Below are positions 1 through 7,575 of a stretch of 12,961 bases of DNA, in pieces (within the stretch, counting starts at the first letter, position 1; the number at the start of each line of letters is the position of its first letter). The notes beneath the pieces were generated by a model that was not told where the DNA came from, searched no databases, and worked only from the letters and a program-made list of their open reading frames with translations. The translations under genes and the position numbers were made by a program. The stretch is from an uncultured Lachnospiraceae bacterium (lineage in GTDB: Bacteria > Bacillota > Clostridia > Lachnospirales > Lachnospiraceae): assembly GCA_949935685.1 (NCBI GenBank), contig CATLGN010000021.1, forward strand, positions 1 to 12,961, given 5' to 3'.

Positions 1-1
1 G

Positions 2-649
2 GGTGCGCCGGCCCTGAATGGCGTCAGTATCCGAATACGGCGGGGAGAATTTGTTTTTGTTGTCGGAGACAGCGGGTCGGGCAAATCGACACTGATCAAG
101 CTGCTGCTGCGGGAATTGACGCCCACATCGGGAGGCGTATGGGTAAACGGGGAGGATGTCGTACGGCTCAAACACCGCAAAATACCGAAGTTCAGAAGAA
201 ATCTGGGTATTGTCTTTCAGGATTTCCGTCTGCTGAAGGATCGGAATGTATATGAAAATGTAGCGTTTGCACAACGGATCGTACAGGTTCCGACGAGGGA
301 GATCCGGAAAAATGTGCCGGCGATTCTCTCTATCGTAGGGCTTGCGGGAAAATATAAGGCCAAGCCCAAGCAGCTTTCCGGCGGAGAGCAGCAGCGCGTG
401 GCGCTGGCAAGAGCGCTGATCAATAAACCGTCGATTTTGCTGGCTGACGAGCCGACAGGAAATCTGGATCCCAAAAATTCCTGGGAGATTATGAAGCTGT
501 TGGAGGAGATCAACCAGAACGGGACAACGGTACTTGTCGTCACCCATAACCGGGAGATCGTAAACGCGATGAAAAAACGGGTTGTGACAATGAAAAAGGG
601 AGTCATTGTCAGCGACGAAAAAGAAGGCGGTTATATCGATGAGGATTAG
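2..649 (+). CDS. ftsE: Cell division ATP-binding protein FtsE (5' end truncated by window)
   Basis: This is the cytoplasmic ATPase of the FtsEX complex, an ABC-type machine that transmits ATP hydrolysis across the membrane to activate murein hydrolases at division or along the side wall. The frame is open from base 2, giving 215 visible residues. FtsE is usually about 228 residues, so roughly 13-15 N-terminal residues, including the start codon, lie upstream. All ABC landmarks are present (numbered from the first visible residue): Walker [10 protein letters not shown] at 22-30, Q-loop VFQDF at 71-75, signature LSGGEQQR at 125-132, Walker [10 protein letters not shown] with the catalytic Glu at 150, D-loop NLDP, and H-loop THN near 181. 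An internal TTG at 116 lies downstream of Walker A and cannot be the true start. The last 11 nt overlap ftsX, which is typical of this translationally coupled pair. Identification is secure from the motifs together with the ftsX neighbour. Confidence 0.95.
   Translation, partial: GAPALNGVSIRIRRGEFVFVVGDSGSGKSTLIKLLLRELTPTSGGVWVNGEDVVRLKHRKIPKFRRNLGIVFQDFRLLKDRNVYENVAFAQRIVQVPTREIRKNVPAILSIVGLAGKYKAKPKQLSGGEQQRVALARALINKPSILLADEPTGNLDPKNSWEIMKLLEEINQNGTTVLVVTHNREIVNAMKKRVVTMKKGVIVSDEKEGGYIDED
624..630 (+). promoter_or_regulatory. Ribosome binding site of ftsX
   Basis: AAGGCGG lies inside the end of ftsE, 8 nt before the ATG at 639. It supports that ATG over the in-frame TTG at 606, which would add 11 residues unlike FtsX N-termini. 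Confidence 0.7.
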
Positions 650-1535
650 CACATTATTTTATACGATCAGACAGGGCTTTGTGAACATATTCCGCAACAA
701 ATGGTTTTCCCTTGCGTCGATTGCGACCATTTCTGCGTGCCTGTTCCTGTTCGGCCTGTTTTATGCCATTTTGACCAATTTTCAGCATATTGTGCGGACG
801 GCGGAAGAAGGCGTCAGCATTACGGTGTTTTTTGATGAAGGCATCAGTGAAGAACGGATCCGGGAGATCGGCGATACGATTTCCAAACGTGTGGAAGTCC
901 GGGAAATCCGCTTTCGGTCTGCCGATGAGATCTGGGAGGAATTCAGCGAGGAATACCTGGGAGAATTCAAAGACGGATTTACGGAGAATCCGTTGGAAGA
1001 TTCCGAGAATTATGAAATATATTTGAGCGACGTATCAATGCAAAGCACGCTCGTCACATATCTGGAATCAATGGAAGGCGTGCGGCGGGTAAACCGTGCG
1101 GAGATAACGGCCAATATGCTCGGCGGAATCAATGTGCTGATCGGCTATATTTCACTGGGCATTATCGTAATTCTGTTGGCGGTTTCCATTTTCCTCATCA
1201 GCAACACGGTCACGATCGGTATCTCGGTGAGAAAAGAAGAAATCAATATTATGAAGTATATCGGCGCCACGGATTTCTTTGTCCGTTCCCCCTTTGTAAT
1301 AGAAGGGATTCTGATCGGGCTGTTAGGCGCTGTCGTACCGCTTGTATCGATCTATTATATTTACACGAATGTCATTGTCTATATCAACGAGCGGTTTACA
1401 ATGCTGTCCGGGCTTTTACATTTTGTGCCGGTGGAGGAGATTTTTTCTACGCTGGCGCCGGTTTCCGTAGGCATTGGCGTGGGCATCGGATTTTTGGGCA
1501 GTATTGTGACGGTGAGAAAGCATTTGAAGGTATAA
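639..1535 (+). CDS. ftsX: Cell division protein FtsX
   Basis: FtsX is the membrane partner of FtsE. It passes the ATPase cycle to an extracellular murein hydrolase through its large outer loop. The product has 298 residues, normal for a Firmicute FtsX. A short cytoplasmic N-terminus containing IFRNKWFS leads into TM1 (about 23-46). An extracellular domain (about 47-162) follows, then TM2 (about 163-188), TM3 (about 217-241) and TM4 (about 270-292), with a basic cytoplasmic tail. The family motif between TM2 and TM3 is clear: RKEEINIMKYIGATDFFVR at 198-216, directly followed by PFVIEG. The ATG at 639 is preceded by AAGGCGG at 8 nt and overlaps the end of ftsE by 11 nt. The hydrolase gene begins 3 nt after the stop codon, so the three genes are almost certainly co-transcribed. 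Confidence 0.95.
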   Translation: MRISTLFYTIRQGFVNIFRNKWFSLASIATISACLFLFGLFYAILTNFQHIVRTAEEGVSITVFFDEGISEERIREIGDTISKRVEVREIRFRSADEIWEEFSEEYLGEFKDGFTENPLEDSENYEIYLSDVSMQSTLVTYLESMEGVRRVNRAEITANMLGGINVLIGYISLGIIVILLAVSIFLISNTVTIGISVRKEEINIMKYIGATDFFVRSPFVIEGILIGLLGAVVPLVSIYYIYTNVIVYINERFTMLSGLLHFVPVEEIFSTLAPVSVGIGVGIGFLGSIVTVRKHLKV

Positions 1536-1538
1536 CGG

Positions 1539-2783
1539 ATGATAAAAAGCGGCATGGAGAAAGGACGGCGAAAATTGGCATGCATCCTGTGGGCGCTTTT
1601 GCTGACAGGACTGCTGACGCCTTCTCTGACGAGTTTGGCAGATACTACCAGTGCGGAAAAATTGCAGAACAGCATCAAACAGAAGCAAAACGCCATCGGC
1701 GAGGCGGAGAAGCAAAAGCAGGCGCTGCAGTCAGGGCTGACCGATGTGAAAAAGCTGGTGGCGGATCTGGAGAAATCCAAAGATGATCTGAAGGCATATG
1801 TGGCAAAGCTGGACGCAAATCTGGATGAGATCGAAAAAAAGATTGCGGAACTGAAAGAACTGATCGACCAAAAAGAAGATGAAATCGTGGAGACGGAAAA
1901 GGCGCTGGAAGATGCCGTGGCTGTGGAGGAGGAACAGTATGCGGCCATGAAACAGCGGGTCCGGTTTCTGTATGAGAACGGACAGTCATTTTATCTCGAA
2001 CTGCTTTTTCAGGCGGACAGTTTTGGCGATATACTCAACCGCACGGAATTTATTGAAAGGCTTGCGGCGTATGACAGACGCAAGCTGGAGGAGTATCAGG
2101 AAATCAGGGCGCAGGTGGCCGCCTTCAAAGAGGAACTGGAGGCGGAAAAGCTGGTGTTGGATGCGGCCAGAGAGGCCGTGGAGGAAGAAGATGAGGCGCT
2201 CAATGCTCTGATCGCTTCCAAAGAGAAGGAAATCAAGGCATATGACGCGGACATCAGCAACAAATCACAGGTCGTAAAAGAGTATGAGGCGGAGATTGCG
2301 GCGCAGAATGCAGTTATCGCTTCGCTGGAGCAGGCTGTGGCGGCGGAAAAGCAGCAGTTGGAGGAAGCGAACCGGCGTCGGTATGACGGCGGGAAATTTG
2401 CATGGCCTGCGCCGTCGTACAAGAGGATTTCCGATGATTATGGAAATCGCATTCATCCGACGCTTGGTGTGCAGCAGTTCCATAACGGCATCGATATGGC
2501 GGCGCCGAGCGGTTCGCCGATTCTGGCGGCTTATGACGGAGAAGTTGTGGCGGCGACATATAATAACAGCATGGGGAATTACGTGATGATAGATCATGGG
2601 GATGGTCTGTACACGATTTATATGCATGCGTCTGCGCTGTATGTGTCCAAGGGCGCGCATGTGGCAAGAGGGGAGCAAATAGGAGCGGTTGGCTCTACGG
2701 GGCGTTCGACGGGGCCGCATCTTCATTTCAGCGTACGTCTGAACGGAGGATATGTAAGTCCGTGGAATTATCTGTCATCGTAG
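1539..2783 (+). CDS. Secreted coiled-coil M23 murein hydrolase, probable FtsEX client
   Basis: The product (414 aa) is a predicted secreted peptidoglycan endopeptidase. A basic N-terminus (KGRRK) precedes a hydrophobic stretch at about 13-30, with likely signal peptidase cleavage after SLA at 32-34. Residues about 36-140 and 180-285 are rich in Glu, Lys, Ala and Leu and look like a long coiled coil broken by a short segment with LLFQADSFGDIL, an arrangement shared by EnvC, PcsB and CwlO. The C-terminal M23 (LytM) domain spans about 290-410. All zinc and catalytic positions are intact: HxxxD at H315/D319, H363 in YMHAS, and HLH at H394/H396. It should therefore be an active enzyme, unlike E. 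coli EnvC, whose LytM domain is degenerate. GAAGG sits 8 nt before the ATG; a second ATG at 1554 would shorten the protein by five residues. Its place 3 nt after ftsX makes it the probable FtsEX-controlled hydrolase. Confidence 0.9.
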   Translation: MIKSGMEKGRRKLACILWALLLTGLLTPSLTSLADTTSAEKLQNSIKQKQNAIGEAEKQKQALQSGLTDVKKLVADLEKSKDDLKAYVAKLDANLDEIEKKIAELKELIDQKEDEIVETEKALEDAVAVEEEQYAAMKQRVRFLYENGQSFYLELLFQADSFGDILNRTEFIERLAAYDRRKLEEYQEIRAQVAAFKEELEAEKLVLDAAREAVEEEDEALNALIASKEKEIKAYDADISNKSQVVKEYEAEIAAQNAVIASLEQAVAAEKQQLEEANRRRYDGGKFAWPAPSYKRISDDYGNRIHPTLGVQQFHNGIDMAAPSGSPILAAYDGEVVAATYNNSMGNYVMIDHGDGLYTIYMHASALYVSKGAHVARGEQIGAVGSTGRSTGPHLHFSVRLNGGYVSPWNYLSS

Positions 2784-2816
2784 AGAATACAATCATTATT
2801 AGAGGATTTGACAGGA

Positions 2817-4043
2817 ATGGGGAAAATGTCAGAAAAAAGAAAATTCATCAATGGACTGATAACGGGATTGTTTCTGGCGGTTATCATTGTCGCTGCCACG
2901 TACGCGGGACAGAAGGCGGTAGCAGTATGGAAACAAAGCGGCAGTGCGCAGGCCGATGCGGAGAGCGGAGAAGCCGTCAGCGCGCGGACAATGCAAAAGC
3001 TGCAGCTAATAGAAGATATTATAGAAGAAAACTATGCCCTGGATATGGTTGACAGCAAGACAATGGAAGACGGCATTTATGCGGGGCTGGTCAGTTCTCT
3101 GGACGATCCGTATTCCGCCTACTACTCCGCAGAGGAAATGGAGGAGCAGCAGGAGAAGATGGACGGTGTTTATTATGGCATCGGCGCATATGTGCGGTAT
3201 GATGCGGAGCTTGGCCTGGCGCGTCTGGGCGAGATCTTCCCGAACAGCCCTGCGGAGGAAAGCGGCTTGCAGGAAGGCGATCTGATTATGCGGGTGGACG
3301 GCCAGTATACGAAAGACATGGGGCTGGAAAAGGTTGTCAGTCTGATCAAAGGGGAAGAAGGGACAACGGTCGTGCTGATTATTATGCGCGAGGGAGAAGC
3401 CGATACCCGTGAAATCGAAGTGCAGCGGCGGGAAGTGCCCAAGCAGACCGTTTCTTATGAAATGCTGGAAGATAAGATTGCCTATATCAGAATTACGGAG
3501 TTTGATAAAGTGACGGTGGATCAGTTTACCGATGCGATGGCTACGGCCAAGGGCTCCGGGATGCTCGGGCTGATTCTTGATCTGCGTGACAATCCGGGCG
3601 GCAATCTGGCGGCGGTAATCGATGTGGCGCGGCGTATCCTTCCCAAGGGTCTGGTCGTATACACGGAGGACAAAGCGGGTAAGCGGCAGGATTATAACTG
3701 CGACGGGGAAAACGAGCTGACAGTGCCGATGGTCGTGCTGGTCAATGAGGGCAGCGCCAGCGCTTCGGAAGTTCTGGCGGGCGCGATCAAGGATTACGGG
3801 AAGGGAAAACTACTCGGGACAACGACTTTTGGCAAAGGAATCGTGCAGAAATACCTTGCCATATCCGACGGCTCTGCCGTAAAGCTGACGACGAGCAAAT
3901 ACTATACCCCCAAAGGCAACAATATCCATGGCATCGGCATTGAACCGGACGAAGAACTGGAAATGGATTATGAACAATATCTGGAAAACGGGTACGATAA
4001 TCAACTGGAACGGGCGAAAGAAATACTGGTGACAGGGGAGTAA
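2817..4043 (+). CDS. Membrane-anchored PDZ/S41 C-terminal processing protease (CtpA/CtpB family)
   Basis: This is a serine protease of family S41 (408 aa from this start) that cleaves or degrades extracytoplasmic proteins, with its PDZ domain recognising C-termini. An N-terminal membrane anchor spans about 11-31, followed by a helical segment (about 57-110), a PDZ domain (about 115-195) and the S41 core (about 215-375). The catalytic Ser-Lys-Gln set is recognisable: S315 in EGSASASE, K340 in TTFGKG, and Q344 four residues on. The 25-residue Ser-Lys spacing equals that of CtpB and Prc. The conserved DLRDNPGG motif is at 255-262. The start is uncertain: ATG 2817 has AGAGGA 10 nt upstream, ATG 2826 has AGGA 9 nt upstream, and an in-frame TTG lies at 2808. 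The gene follows the M23 hydrolase by 33 nt, so turnover or maturation of that hydrolase is a plausible but unproven role. In B. subtilis, as I recall, ctpB also lies near ftsEX. Confidence 0.92.
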   Translation: MGKMSEKRKFINGLITGLFLAVIIVAATYAGQKAVAVWKQSGSAQADAESGEAVSARTMQKLQLIEDIIEENYALDMVDSKTMEDGIYAGLVSSLDDPYSAYYSAEEMEEQQEKMDGVYYGIGAYVRYDAELGLARLGEIFPNSPAEESGLQEGDLIMRVDGQYTKDMGLEKVVSLIKGEEGTTVVLIIMREGEADTREIEVQRREVPKQTVSYEMLEDKIAYIRITEFDKVTVDQFTDAMATAKGSGMLGLILDLRDNPGGNLAAVIDVARRILPKGLVVYTEDKAGKRQDYNCDGENELTVPMVVLVNEGSASASEVLAGAIKDYGKGKLLGTTTFGKGIVQKYLAISDGSAVKLTTSKYYTPKGNNIHGIGIEPDEELEMDYEQYLENGYDNQLERAKEILVTGE

Positions 4044-4078
4044 GGAAAACCGATTGGAAGACTGGAAATACAGAGTGC

Positions 4079-4086
4079 AGGAGAGG
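4079..4086 (+). promoter_or_regulatory. Ribosome binding site of the histidyl-tRNA synthetase gene
   Basis: AGGAGAGG ends 9 nt before the ATG at 4096 and fixes the start there. The in-frame TTG at 4054, which would add 14 unconserved residues, has only GGGGAG or AAGGAAA nearby and is less convincing. Confidence 0.7.
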
Positions 4087-4095
4087 AAACAGACT

Positions 4096-5373
4096 ATGAG
4101 CTTTAATAAGAAACCGGTAAAGGGAATGCCCGATTATCTGCCTGATGAGGTCAGACTGCGGGAACATGTGCTGCGTATGATTAAAGAAACGTACGAAACA
4201 TACGGATTCAATCAGATCGAAACGCCAGTGATGGAAAGCATTGAAAATATCACCGGAAAAGAGGGCGGCGAAAACGAAAAACTGATTTTCTGGATTATGA
4301 AGCGCGGGGCAAAGCTGCAGAAGGCGCTGGAAACCGGAAAGGACTTTGCGGATGCCGGGCTGCGTTTTGATTTGACGCTGCCGCTTTCGCGTTATTATGC
4401 CAATAACAGCAATTCGCTGATGTCTCCGTTGAAGGCGCTTCAGCTTGGCAGCGTATGGAGAGCGGATCAGCCGCAGAAGGGGCGGTTCCGCCAATTTATG
4501 CAGTGTGATATTGATATTCTGGGCGATGACTCCATTCTGGCGGAGATCGAACTGATCGCGGCAACGTCGGCTATGCTGACGGAAATTTTTGCGGAAGTCG
4601 GTATCCGCAAATTCCGCATCCATATCAACGATCGTAAGATTTTGAAAGCAATGGCGGCTTACGCCGGTTTTTCCGCGCAGGAATATGACAGGATATTTAT
4701 TATTCTTGATAAATTTGACAAAATCGGCGCGGAGGGCATCCGGGCCGAACTGGAAAAGGCGGAATATCCGCAAACCTGTATCGAAAAGTATGTGGCATTG
4801 TTCCGCGATATTCGGGAAGCGGCTTCCTGCCGGGAATTCTGCGATTTCCTGAAAAAGGACGGACTGATCGATGAGGAGACGGTGGATAATCTGGACACGA
4901 TCATTACCTGTGTCAGAAAAATGATTGCGGACGATGTGGAGATCGTATTCGACCCGACGCTGGTCAGAGGGATGTCCTATTATACCGGGCCTATTTTCGA
5001 GATCAGTATGGAGGGCTACCCATTTTCGATTGCCGGGGGCGGCAGGTACGATGAGATGATCGGAAAGTTCAGCGGAACGGCAGTTCCGGCCTGTGGCTTT
5101 TCCATCGGCTTCGAGCGGATTATCACAATCTTAAAAGACAAATATGCCGAAAACGGACAAACCTGCCAGAATCGGAAACAATCCATCGCTTTTTTGCTGG
5201 AATCCGGGCTGGATGCGGAAAAAATGGTGGAAATCCTGGAAGAAGCCACGAAGTACAGACAACAGAATTTTATTGTCACCGTTCAGCCGTTGAAAAAAAA
5301 TGTAAAACGGCAAAAACAATTTCTTGCGGACGACGGGTATGATGATATACGGATTGTGCGGAGAGGAGAGTAG
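4096..5373 (+). CDS. hisS: Histidine--tRNA ligase, eukaryote/archaea-like type with short C-terminal domain
   Basis: The product (425 aa) is a class II aminoacyl-tRNA synthetase that activates histidine and charges tRNA-His in the cytoplasm. Motif 1 lies near KPVKGMPDYLP (6-16). The histidine-binding segment reads RFDLTLPLSRY (90-100), like RYDLTVPFARY of human HisRS and unlike the LRPEGT form of E. coli. Motif 2 is WRADQPQKGRFRQF, then MQCDIDILG (121-143). The histidine-specific motif is VRGMSYYTGP (290-299), with Ser where Asp is usual (RGLDYYT). Motif 3 runs from AGGGRYDEMIG to GFSIGFER (313-341). The catalytic arginines R122, R291 and R341 are present. The anticodon-binding region after about 362 is only some 64 residues and seems to lack the final strand and helix of the usual 90-100-residue domain. 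Intact catalytic motifs argue against HisZ, the catalytically dead HisG partner. The gene starts 52 nt after the protease gene and is followed by a terminator. Confidence 0.82.
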   Translation: MSFNKKPVKGMPDYLPDEVRLREHVLRMIKETYETYGFNQIETPVMESIENITGKEGGENEKLIFWIMKRGAKLQKALETGKDFADAGLRFDLTLPLSRYYANNSNSLMSPLKALQLGSVWRADQPQKGRFRQFMQCDIDILGDDSILAEIELIAATSAMLTEIFAEVGIRKFRIHINDRKILKAMAAYAGFSAQEYDRIFIILDKFDKIGAEGIRAELEKAEYPQTCIEKYVALFRDIREAASCREFCDFLKKDGLIDEETVDNLDTIITCVRKMIADDVEIVFDPTLVRGMSYYTGPIFEISMEGYPFSIAGGGRYDEMIGKFSGTAVPACGFSIGFERIITILKDKYAENGQTCQNRKQSIAFLLESGLDAEKMVEILEEATKYRQQNFIVTVQPLKKNVKRQKQFLADDGYDDIRIVRRGE

Positions 5374-5398
5374 CGTGAATATGCATCAATGAGCGGGC

Positions 5399-5439
5399 AC
5401 AGGGGCATTTCCCAAACGGGAATGTCTCTGTTTTGTATT
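5399..5439 (+). terminator. Rho-independent terminator of the ftsEX-hisS operon
   Basis: A left arm at 5399-5413 (ACAGGGGCATTTCCC) pairs with a right arm at 5418-5431 (GGGAATGTCTCTGT), with two G-U pairs and one bulged T. The loop is AAAC, and a T-rich tail (TTTTGTATT) follows. It lies 25 nt after the hisS stop codon and ahead of the uvrB promoter. Confidence 0.85.
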
Positions 5440-5455
5440 GGAAAACATTGGGAAG

Positions 5456-5470
5456 CGAACAAATGTTTTG
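5456..5470 (+). promoter_or_regulatory. LexA (DinR) SOS box upstream of uvrB
   Basis: CGAACAAATGTTTTG fits the Bacillus-type LexA consensus CGAACRNRYGTTYC at 13 of its 14 positions. It lies 8 bp upstream of the predicted -35 element of the uvrB promoter. uvrB and uvrA are classical LexA targets, so SOS induction of this operon is likely. The same stretch is part of an 8-bp inverted repeat (AAAACATT at 5442-5449, AATGTTTT at 5462-5469). Confidence 0.75.
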
Positions 5471-5478
5471 ATTTTGTG

Positions 5479-5507
5479 TAGACAAATCGGCGGTGATCTG
5501 ATATAAT
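5479..5507 (+). promoter_or_regulatory. SigA-type promoter of uvrBA
   Basis: The -35 element TAGACA (5479-5484; 5 of 6 matches to TTGACA) and a perfect -10 element TATAAT (5502-5507) are separated by 17 bp. Transcription would start near 5514 and leave a leader of about 64 nt before the uvrB ATG. Confidence 0.85.
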
Positions 5508-5577
5508 GAAAATCCAGTTTTACAGAAGTGAATGAGAAACTGAGCGGAAAACAGAAAGTGTATAAGGGAACAGAGTT

Positions 5578-7575
5578 ATGGATCATTTTAAGCTGCATTC
5601 GGAATACAAGCCCACCGGCGACCAGCCGCAGGCGATTGAGGCGCTGGTCAATGGATTTCGAAAAGGAAATCAATTCCAGACGTTATTGGGAGTTACAGGT
5701 TCCGGGAAAACCTTTACCATGGCGAACGTCATTCAGCAGTTAAATAAGCCCACGCTTGTCATAGCGCACAATAAAACACTGGCGGCTCAGCTCTACGGCG
5801 AGTTTAAGGAATTTTTCCCGGAGAATGCCGTAGAATATTTTGTGTCTTACTATGACTATTACCAGCCGGAAGCATATGTGCCGAGCACGGATACGTATAT
5901 TGCAAAAGACTCGTCCATCAATGATGAGATCGAAAAACTCAGGCTTTCCGCCACGGCTTCACTGACGGAACGGCGGGATGTGGTAGTGGTTGCCAGCGTA
6001 TCGTGCATTTATGGCCTGGGAAGCCCGGACGATTATCAGGCAATGGTTGTGTCGCTTCGTCCCGGCATGGTGAAAGACCGGGATGCCGTGATTCATGAGC
6101 TGATCAATATACAATATAACCGGAACGATATGGAAGTCGGCCGCTGCAATTTCCGGGTGCGGGGCGATGTGCTGGAAGTATATCCGGCGCAGGGCGGCGA
6201 TTATCTGATTCGGATTGAGTTTTTCGGAGACGAGATCGACCGGATTGCGGAAGTGGACATTTTGTCCGGCAAAGTGCATGCGTATCTGGAGCATGTCGCT
6301 ATTTTCCCGGCTTCTCATTATGTGGTGCCGCAGGATAAGATCAACAGGGGATGTGAAACCATCGAAAAAGAACTGGGAGAGCGGGTGCGCTATTTCAAAG
6401 GGGAGGACAAGCTGCTGGAGGCGCAGCGGATTGCCGAACGGACCAACTTTGACATAGAAATGCTGCGGGAGACGGGATTCTGTTCCGGCATTGAGAATTA
6501 TTCGAGGCATCTGAACGGGCAGCAGGCCGGCGTTACGCCCATGACATTGATGGATTACTTTAAAGACGATTATCTGATTATCATTGACGAGTCCCATATG
6601 ACAATCCCGCAGATCGGGGCTATGTATGCGGGGGACCGTTCGAGAAAGACGACCCTTGTGGATTACGGCTTTCGTCTGCCGTCCGCGCTGGACAACCGGC
6701 CGCTCAACTTTTCGGAGTTTGAAGATCATATCGACCAGATGCTGTTTGTATCGGCAACTCCGGCCGCATATGAAGCGGATCATGAATTGCTGCGTACGGA
6801 GCAGATAATTCGTCCGACGGGCCTGCTCGACCCCGAGATTTCCGTGCGCCCGGTGGAAGGGCAGATAGACGATCTGATCGCGGAGGTCAAACGGGAAGTC
6901 GCAAAAAAGAATAAAATACTGATTACAACGCTGACGAAGCGGATGGCAGAAGACCTGACGGAATATATGCGGGAGGTGGGAATCCGCATCCGGTATCTGC
7001 ATTCGGACATCGATACGCTCGAGCGGGCGGAGATTATCCGCGATATGCGGTTGGATGTTTTTGATGTTTTGGTCGGTATCAATCTGCTGCGGGAAGGGCT
7101 GGACATTCCGGAAATATCGCTGGTAGCCATTCTGGATGCGGACAAAGAGGGATTTTTGCGATCGGAAACGTCGTTGATACAGACTGTGGGGCGGGCGGCC
7201 CGAAATGCGGAAGGCCGCGTGATCATGTACGCGGATATGATAACGGATTCCATGCGGGCGGCCATCGATGAAACCGGCAGGCGGCGGGAGATTCAGCAAA
7301 AATATAACGATGACAATGGCATTACGCCGCAGACGATCAAGAAGGCAGTGCGCGCGTTGATCAGCATTTCCAAAGCGGTGGCAAAGGAAGAAGCGGCTTT
7401 TGAAAAAGACCCGGAATCGATGGATGCGGAGGAATTGGAAAAGCTTATTGCTTCCATACAAAAGAAGATGAAAAAGGCGGCGGCGGATCTGGACTTTGAG
7501 ACGGCGGCCGAGCTGCGTGACAAGATGATCGAACTGAAGAAATACTTACTGGAATTGGAGAAAGACAATGCATGA
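5578..7575 (+). CDS. uvrB: Excinuclease ABC subunit UvrB
   Basis: UvrB is the damage-verifying helicase-like subunit of nucleotide excision repair. UvrA loads it onto DNA, and it then recruits UvrC for the dual incision. The product has 665 residues, the usual length. Walker A is GVTGSGKT (38-45). The damage-probing beta-hairpin region follows, with [12 protein letters not shown] at 91-102. Helicase motif II is DESH (337-340), the SAT motif is VSATPA (391-396), and motif VI is QTVGRAARN (535-543). The C-terminal UVR domain (about 618-658), which contacts UvrA and UvrC, contains [13 protein letters not shown]. The ATG at 5578 has AAGGGA 8 nt upstream. The gene has its own promoter and SOS box and overlaps uvrA by 8 nt. 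All key residues are present and the protein looks fully functional. Confidence 0.98.
   Translation: MDHFKLHSEYKPTGDQPQAIEALVNGFRKGNQFQTLLGVTGSGKTFTMANVIQQLNKPTLVIAHNKTLAAQLYGEFKEFFPENAVEYFVSYYDYYQPEAYVPSTDTYIAKDSSINDEIEKLRLSATASLTERRDVVVVASVSCIYGLGSPDDYQAMVVSLRPGMVKDRDAVIHELINIQYNRNDMEVGRCNFRVRGDVLEVYPAQGGDYLIRIEFFGDEIDRIAEVDILSGKVHAYLEHVAIFPASHYVVPQDKINRGCETIEKELGERVRYFKGEDKLLEAQRIAERTNFDIEMLRETGFCSGIENYSRHLNGQQAGVTPMTLMDYFKDDYLIIIDESHMTIPQIGAMYAGDRSRKTTLVDYGFRLPSALDNRPLNFSEFEDHIDQMLFVSATPAAYEADHELLRTEQIIRPTGLLDPEISVRPVEGQIDDLIAEVKREVAKKNKILITTLTKRMAEDLTEYMREVGIRIRYLHSDIDTLERAEIIRDMRLDVFDVLVGINLLREGLDIPEISLVAILDADKEGFLRSETSLIQTVGRAARNAEGRVIMYADMITDSMRAAIDETGRRREIQQKYNDDNGITPQTIKKAVRALISISKAVAKEEAAFEKDPESMDAEELEKLIASIQKKMKKAAADLDFETAAELRDKMIELKKYLLELEKDNA

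Noticed and set aside
3985..4000. GATAAT near 3996 as an internal promoter for hisS
   Set aside because: No acceptable -35 sequence lies 16-18 bp upstream, and the site is inside coding sequence of the protease gene.
3787..4773. A 328-codon minus-strand open frame spanning the end of the S41 protease gene and the start of hisS
   Set aside because: It covers parts of two confidently identified + strand genes and their junction, and the translation has low-complexity, His/Arg/Phe-rich composition typical of antisense reading.
4096..5373. HisZ (catalytically inactive regulatory subunit of ATP phosphoribosyltransferase) for the HisRS-like gene
   Set aside because: Motif 2 and motif 3 arginines and the histidine-binding segments are all kept, and no hisG or other histidine biosynthesis gene is nearby. 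HisZ proteins normally lose these features.
5374..5577. A riboswitch or T-box leader before uvrB
   Set aside because: The only structured element is a terminator that belongs to the upstream operon. The transcribed leader is short, about 64 nt, with no T-box sequence or aptamer-like pairing.
5959..7461. A 500-codon open frame on the minus strand across uvrB
   Set aside because: It mirrors the codon structure of a certain uvrB gene, its translation has no recognisable motif, and it has no promoter or gene partner on that strand.
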